In this document: one piece after another, positions 60,507 to 64,000 of the stretch
Position numbering within the stretch: the stretch's first letter is position 1
Layout of the letters: each line of letters begins with the position of its first letter
DNA from: Pseudomonadales bacterium
Lineage (GTDB): Bacteria > Pseudomonadota > Gammaproteobacteria > Pseudomonadales > Azotimanducaceae
Direction of reading: 5' to 3'
Assembly: GCA_022827245.1 (NCBI GenBank)
Contig: JAJDTI010000001.1
Location: 35,311 to 99,310, forward strand
DNA length: 64,000 nt
Made by a program: the position numbers and the translations under genes
The notes under the pieces: generated by a model
What the model saw: the letters and a program-made list of their open reading frames with translations, nothing else
Told to the model about the DNA's origin: nothing
Databases searched by the model: none

Positions 60507-63500
60507 CCCCCAAGGCGGGTCGTTCCCACTCGAGGACGAACCCGAGGTCCGCGGCCTGATCGGCTGGTTCGCCACCAACCACGTGGCGGCCAACCTGCTG
60601 ATGTTCCTGATCATCGGCGGGGGCATCTGGGGCCTCATCGTCGTCAAGAAGGAGAGCTTCCCCGAGTTCAACTTCGGCCAGATCACCGTGGCCGTCCCCT
60701 ATCTCGGCGCCGCGCCCCAGGAGGTCGAGGAAGGCGTCGTCGTCAAGATCGAGGAGGCCATCGAGTCCATCCAGGGCATTCGCCGCGTCGACTCCATCGC
60801 CTTCGAAGGCATGGGCCAGGTCATGATCGAGGTCCAGGAAGGCCACGACGTGGCGGACGTGACCGACGAGGTGAAGCTCGCGGTGGACGGCATCTCCACG
60901 TTCCCGGCCGAAACCGAGAGGCCGGTCATCTCGAAGTACACGCACCGGCGCGGCGTGCTCAACCTGCAGGTGCACGGAGCCCTCGACGAGGCTTCCCTGA
61001 AGCAGCTCACGGAGCGCATCCGGGAGGAAGTCATCGCGCTGCCGGAAGTGTCCTACGCGGAGGTGATGGGCTCGCGGCCGTTCGAAATCTCGATCGAGAT
61101 TTCCGAACACACCCTGCGCCAGTACGGCCTCACGCTGGACCAGGTCGCCCGCGCGGTCCGCGGCTGGTCGATCGACCTGCCCGGCGGGGCGATCCGTTCG
61201 GAGGCCGGGGACATCCGCCTGCGCGCCAAGGGGCAGGCCTACACCGGTACCGAGTTCGAGGCGATCGTGCTGCTGACCCGGCCGGACGGGACCCGCGTCA
61301 CCCTCGGCGACATCGCGACCATCACGGACGGGTTCGCGGAGGTGGAGAGCTTCGCCTTCTTCAACGGCGAACCGAGCTTCGGCATCAGCGTCATGTCGAC
61401 GAAAGAAGAGAACGAGATCGAGATCAGCGAGGCAGTGCACCGCTTCGTGGACGAGCGCCAGGCCACCCTGCCGGACGGCGTCGGTCTCACGGCCTGGGCG
61501 GACGGCTCGTTCTACCTGAAGGGCCGCCTCAACATGATGCTCGAGAACATGGCGATGGGCGCGGTGCTGGTGTTCGTCATCCTGGGCATCTTCCTGCACA
61601 TGAAGATCGCGGCCTGGGTAATCATCGGGCTGCCGGTGGCCTTCCTCGGCGCCTTCATGATGCTGCCCGTCCCGTTCGTGGACGTGTCGATCAACATCAT
61701 GAGCCTGTTCGCGTTCATCCTGGTCCTCGGCATCGTCGTGGACGACGCGATCATCATCGCGGAGAGCGCCTACACCTATACCGAGGAACGGGGCTACACG
61801 CCGGCCAACATCGTCGCCGGCGCGCGCCGGGTCGCGGTGCCCGCCACGTTCGGCGTGCTGACGACGGTCATGGCGTTCCTGCCGATGCTGCTGGTCACCG
61901 GGCCGATGTCGACCGTCAACGGCGCGATCGGCTGGGTGGTGGTGTTCTGCCTGCTCTTCTCCCTCGTCGAATCGAAGCTCATCCTGCCGTCCCATCTGGC
62001 GGTGATGAAGTCCTCGCACGGACCGAAAGCCGGCTTCGCCGACCGGGTCGACCGGGGGCTCAAGTGGGTCATCGAGAACGTCTATGCGCCGATCCTCGAA
62101 CGGGCCATCGAGTTCCGCTACGCGACCCTGGCCTTCTTCGTCGGGCTCCTCATCCTGGCCGGCGGGCTCGTCGCCAGCGGCCTGGTGCGCTTCGTCTTCT
62201 TCCCCGAGATGGACGCGGACTTCGTCGTCGCCCAGGTGGAACTGCAGGAAGGGGCGCCCGAGTCGCTCATCCGGGACATCGTGGAGGAGATGGACGCGGG
62301 ACTGCGCGCGGTGAACGAGGACATCAAGGCCGAGCGGAACATCGACGTGGACGTCGCCCAGTCCCTGTTCGCCTACGTGTGGGAGGGGGCCAAGGCGCGC
62401 ATGCAGGTGGAGCTCGACAGGAGCGAGGACCGCCCGGTGAGCCCCAAGGAAGTGGAGCAGCGCTGGCGCGACAAGGTCGGGGAGATCGCCGGGACGAAGG
62501 AACTCAAGTTCTACTCCAGCATGCACATGGGGGGCGATGCGCCCATCCAGATCTCGCTCAAGGGCAACAACCACCGCCTCGTCGAGGAGGCGGCGGTGGA
62601 ACTCGTCGACCACCTGCGCACGTACGAAGGCCTCTACGAGATCAAGAGCAGCGCCAGCGCCGGTCCCGAAGAGCTCAAGCTGCGCATCCGCCCGGAGGCC
62701 GACGCCCTCGGCGTCACGCTGGCCGACCTCGCCCGCCAGGTTCGCGAGGCCTTCTACGGGGCCGAAGCGCAGCGCATCCAGCGCGGCGACGACGAGGTGA
62801 AAGTGATGGTCCGCTACCCCCGCGCGGAGCGGAAGTCCATCGGCAACCTCGAGAACATGTGGATCCGCACGCCCGACGGCCGGGAGGTCCCGTTCGGCGC
62901 CGTGGGCGAGTACGAGATCGTCCAGGGCTACAACGCCATCACGCGCACGGACGGACAGACCGCCGTGACCGTCAAGGCCAACGCCGACCTGGCCGTGGCC
63001 GAGCCGATGCGGGTGGTGGCGCAGGTGACCGAGGAGTTCATGCCGACGCTCCTGAGCCGCTATCCGGGCGTGACCTACGACCTCACCGGCAGTTCCCGGG
63101 AGGAACGGATGTCCCTGGAGGCGATGGGCTACGCGTATCTCGCGGCGCTGTTCGGCATCTACGCCCTGATGGCGATTCCCCTCAAGTCCTACGTGCAGCC
63201 GCTCATCGTGATGACGGCCATCCCGTTCGGCATCATCGGCGCCGTCATCGGGCACCTGCTGCTCGGCTTGACCCTCAACGCAGTGTCGCTGATCGGCATC
63301 ATTGCGCTGTCCGGCGTCGTGGTGAACGACAGTCTCATCATGGTGCACTTCGTGAACCGCGCGGTGTCCCTCGGCGCCTCGCCGGCGAGCGCCGCCTTCG
63401 AGTCCGGCAAGGGCCGGTTCCGGGCGATCCTCCTGACGTCCCTGACGACGTTCTTCGGCCTCGTCCCGATCCTCGCCGCCGGCGGCATGCAGGCGTCGAT

Positions 63501-63651
63501 GGTCGTCCCGATGGCGGTCTCGCTCGCGTTCGGGATCGTCTTCGCCACCGTCATCACGCTGATCCTGGTGCCATGCCTGTACAACATCGTGGATGACTTC
63601 AGGCGCGCCACGCACCTGGCGCCGCGGGTGACGGCGGCGCCGGGGGGCTGA
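60499..63651 (+). CDS. RND-family efflux permease
   Basis: A 1050-residue permease with GTG start inside the adaptor gene. IGWFATNHVAANLLMFLIIGGGIWGL opens the first segment; VPYLGAAPQEVEEGVVVKIEEAIESIQGI the porter domain; FILVLGIVVDDAIIIAESAYTYTEERGY the membrane Asp pair; IPFGIIGAVIGHLLLGLTLNAVSLIGIIALSGVVVNDSLIMVHFVNRAV the second half. It differs clearly from the first RND permease, so the window has two separate pumps. Substrates unknown. Confidence 0.94.
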   Translation: MADPQGGSFPLEDEPEVRGLIGWFATNHVAANLLMFLIIGGGIWGLIVVKKESFPEFNFGQITVAVPYLGAAPQEVEEGVVVKIEEAIESIQGIRRVDSIAFEGMGQVMIEVQEGHDVADVTDEVKLAVDGISTFPAETERPVISKYTHRRGVLNLQVHGALDEASLKQLTERIREEVIALPEVSYAEVMGSRPFEISIEISEHTLRQYGLTLDQVARAVRGWSIDLPGGAIRSEAGDIRLRAKGQAYTGTEFEAIVLLTRPDGTRVTLGDIATITDGFAEVESFAFFNGEPSFGISVMSTKEENEIEISEAVHRFVDERQATLPDGVGLTAWADGSFYLKGRLNMMLENMAMGAVLVFVILGIFLHMKIAAWVIIGLPVAFLGAFMMLPVPFVDVSINIMSLFAFILVLGIVVDDAIIIAESAYTYTEERGYTPANIVAGARRVAVPATFGVLTTVMAFLPMLLVTGPMSTVNGAIGWVVVFCLLFSLVESKLILPSHLAVMKSSHGPKAGFADRVDRGLKWVIENVYAPILERAIEFRYATLAFFVGLLILAGGLVASGLVRFVFFPEMDADFVVAQVELQEGAPESLIRDIVEEMDAGLRAVNEDIKAERNIDVDVAQSLFAYVWEGAKARMQVELDRSEDRPVSPKEVEQRWRDKVGEIAGTKELKFYSSMHMGGDAPIQISLKGNNHRLVEEAAVELVDHLRTYEGLYEIKSSASAGPEELKLRIRPEADALGVTLADLARQVREAFYGAEAQRIQRGDDEVKVMVRYPRAERKSIGNLENMWIRTPDGREVPFGAVGEYEIVQGYNAITRTDGQTAVTVKANADLAVAEPMRVVAQVTEEFMPTLLSRYPGVTYDLTGSSREERMSLEAMGYAYLAALFGIYALMAIPLKSYVQPLIVMTAIPFGIIGAVIGHLLLGLTLNAVSLIGIIALSGVVVNDSLIMVHFVNRAVSLGASPASAAFESGKGRFRAILLTSLTTFFGLVPILAAGGMQASMVVPMAVSLAFGIVFATVITLILVPCLYNIVDDFRRATHLAPRVTAAPGG

Positions 63652-63653
63652 CC

Positions 63654-64000
63654 ATGCGCGCCGCGCTCATGGAACGCGGACGCATCTGGGTCGAGGACCT
63701 GCCAGACCCGACGCCGGCCGAGGGCGAAGTCGTCGTGAAGTCCGTGGCCTGCGGCATCTGCGGTTCCGACCTCCACGCGGCGCGCCACACCGAGGAGTTC
63801 GTGGCGACGAGCATCGAGGCGGGCGGCGCCTTCAAGCTCACGACCTTCGACCCCGTCGTGCTCGGTCACGAGTTCTGCGCCGAGGTCATGGAGACGCGCG
63901 GCGACCTCCGGGCGGGAGACCTCGTCTGCTCGGTGCCCGCCCTGGACCGGCCGGTCACGGTGGGGGTCGGTTACTCGACCGAGGCGCCCGGGGGCTTCGG
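63654..64000 (+). CDS. Zinc-type alcohol dehydrogenase, cut by the window edge
   Basis: The first 115 residues of a medium-chain dehydrogenase: MRAALMERGRIWVEDLPDPTPAEGEVVVKSVACGICGSDLHAARHTEEF, then VLGHEFCAEVMETRGDLRAGDLVCSVP. Cys in CGICGSD and His in GHE are catalytic zinc ligands. The structural-zinc Cys cluster is not seen in the visible part. It starts two bases after the RND permease stop and may belong to that transcript. The NAD(P)-binding half is outside. Confidence 0.85.
   Translation, partial: MRAALMERGRIWVEDLPDPTPAEGEVVVKSVACGICGSDLHAARHTEEFVATSIEAGGAFKLTTFDPVVLGHEFCAEVMETRGDLRAGDLVCSVPALDRPVTVGVGYSTEAPGGF

Noticed and set aside
60451-63615. 1054-residue ORF on the minus strand
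   Set aside because: Exact antisense shadow of the RND permease; its sequence (HRDDHRRLHAAGGEDRDEAEERRQ) is the low-complexity charged pattern of GC-rich shadows.
1-64000. CRISPR arrays, tRNA or rRNA genes, integrases, transposases
   Set aside because: I saw no regularly spaced repeats, no cloverleaf-like genes and no recombinase motifs in any frame.

Overview
This 64 kb window is a visibly GC-rich, densely coded bacterial chromosome segment with no rRNA, tRNA, CRISPR array, prophage or insertion sequence that I can recognise. The content suggests an uncultured heterotrophic proteobacterium, probably gammaproteobacterial: it has a YjfI/PspA/YjfK cluster, a TonB receptor, two RND pumps, Ppx/Ppk1, type I Idi, and many CoA, aldehyde and xenobiotic enzymes. 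This placement is inference. No gene-free stretch exceeds about 205 bases.

Layout. 0-7.4 kb: CaiB-type CoA transferase (cut by the edge), sulfatase, hydrolase, a LysR regulator divergent from two enoyl-CoA hydratases and an aldo-keto reductase. 7.4-16.1 kb: phosphodiesterase plus type-2 ileS, a DUF3565-DUF1971 protein, VapBC, an LLM oxidoreductase, an MFS permease and HigBA. 16.1-24.8 kb: TonB receptor, Rieske oxygenase, small membrane protein, TetR regulator and a frameshifted YVTN-propeller/cytochrome c gene. They look like one regulon because a matching palindrome lies in both divergent promoters. 24.3-27.1 kb: YjfI (DUF2170), PspA/IM30, YjfK-like (DUF2491) and a small RHH-like protein, then a cupin. 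27.2-31.1 kb: GST-like protein, DUF3604 protein, haloalkane dehalogenase. 31.1-33.3 kb: two consecutive genes each interrupted in frame by one TGA exactly where a redox-active Cys belongs. I read them as tandem selenoproteins: a peroxiredoxin-like UxxC domain fused to a DsbD-alpha-like domain, followed by an AhpD-like CxxU protein. 33.4-40.1 kb: acyl-CoA dehydrogenase remnant, SpeE-like membrane protein, DUF350, lipoprotein, SpeD, and a MATE gene broken by a 578 bp tandem duplication. 40.1-48.9 kb: MFS, YeaQ-like protein, hydrolase, Idi, Baeyer-Villiger-type monooxygenase, enoyl-CoA hydratase, EamA transporter, flavin reductase, Ppx. 49-64 kb: Ppk1 (convergent with Ppx), an RND permease and adaptor, a small wHTH membrane protein, acyl-CoA dehydrogenase, an eroded toxin-antitoxin remnant, Smr and PhyH-type dioxygenase genes, a second RND pair, and an alcohol dehydrogenase cut by the right edge.

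The strongest unusual signal is the selenoprotein pair. Missing them would make ordinary annotation call four broken ORFs. Next come the TetR regulon palindrome, the terminator in the leader of the enoyl-CoA hydratase operon, the repeat family that supplies stop codons to several genes, and several fresh gene-decay events.
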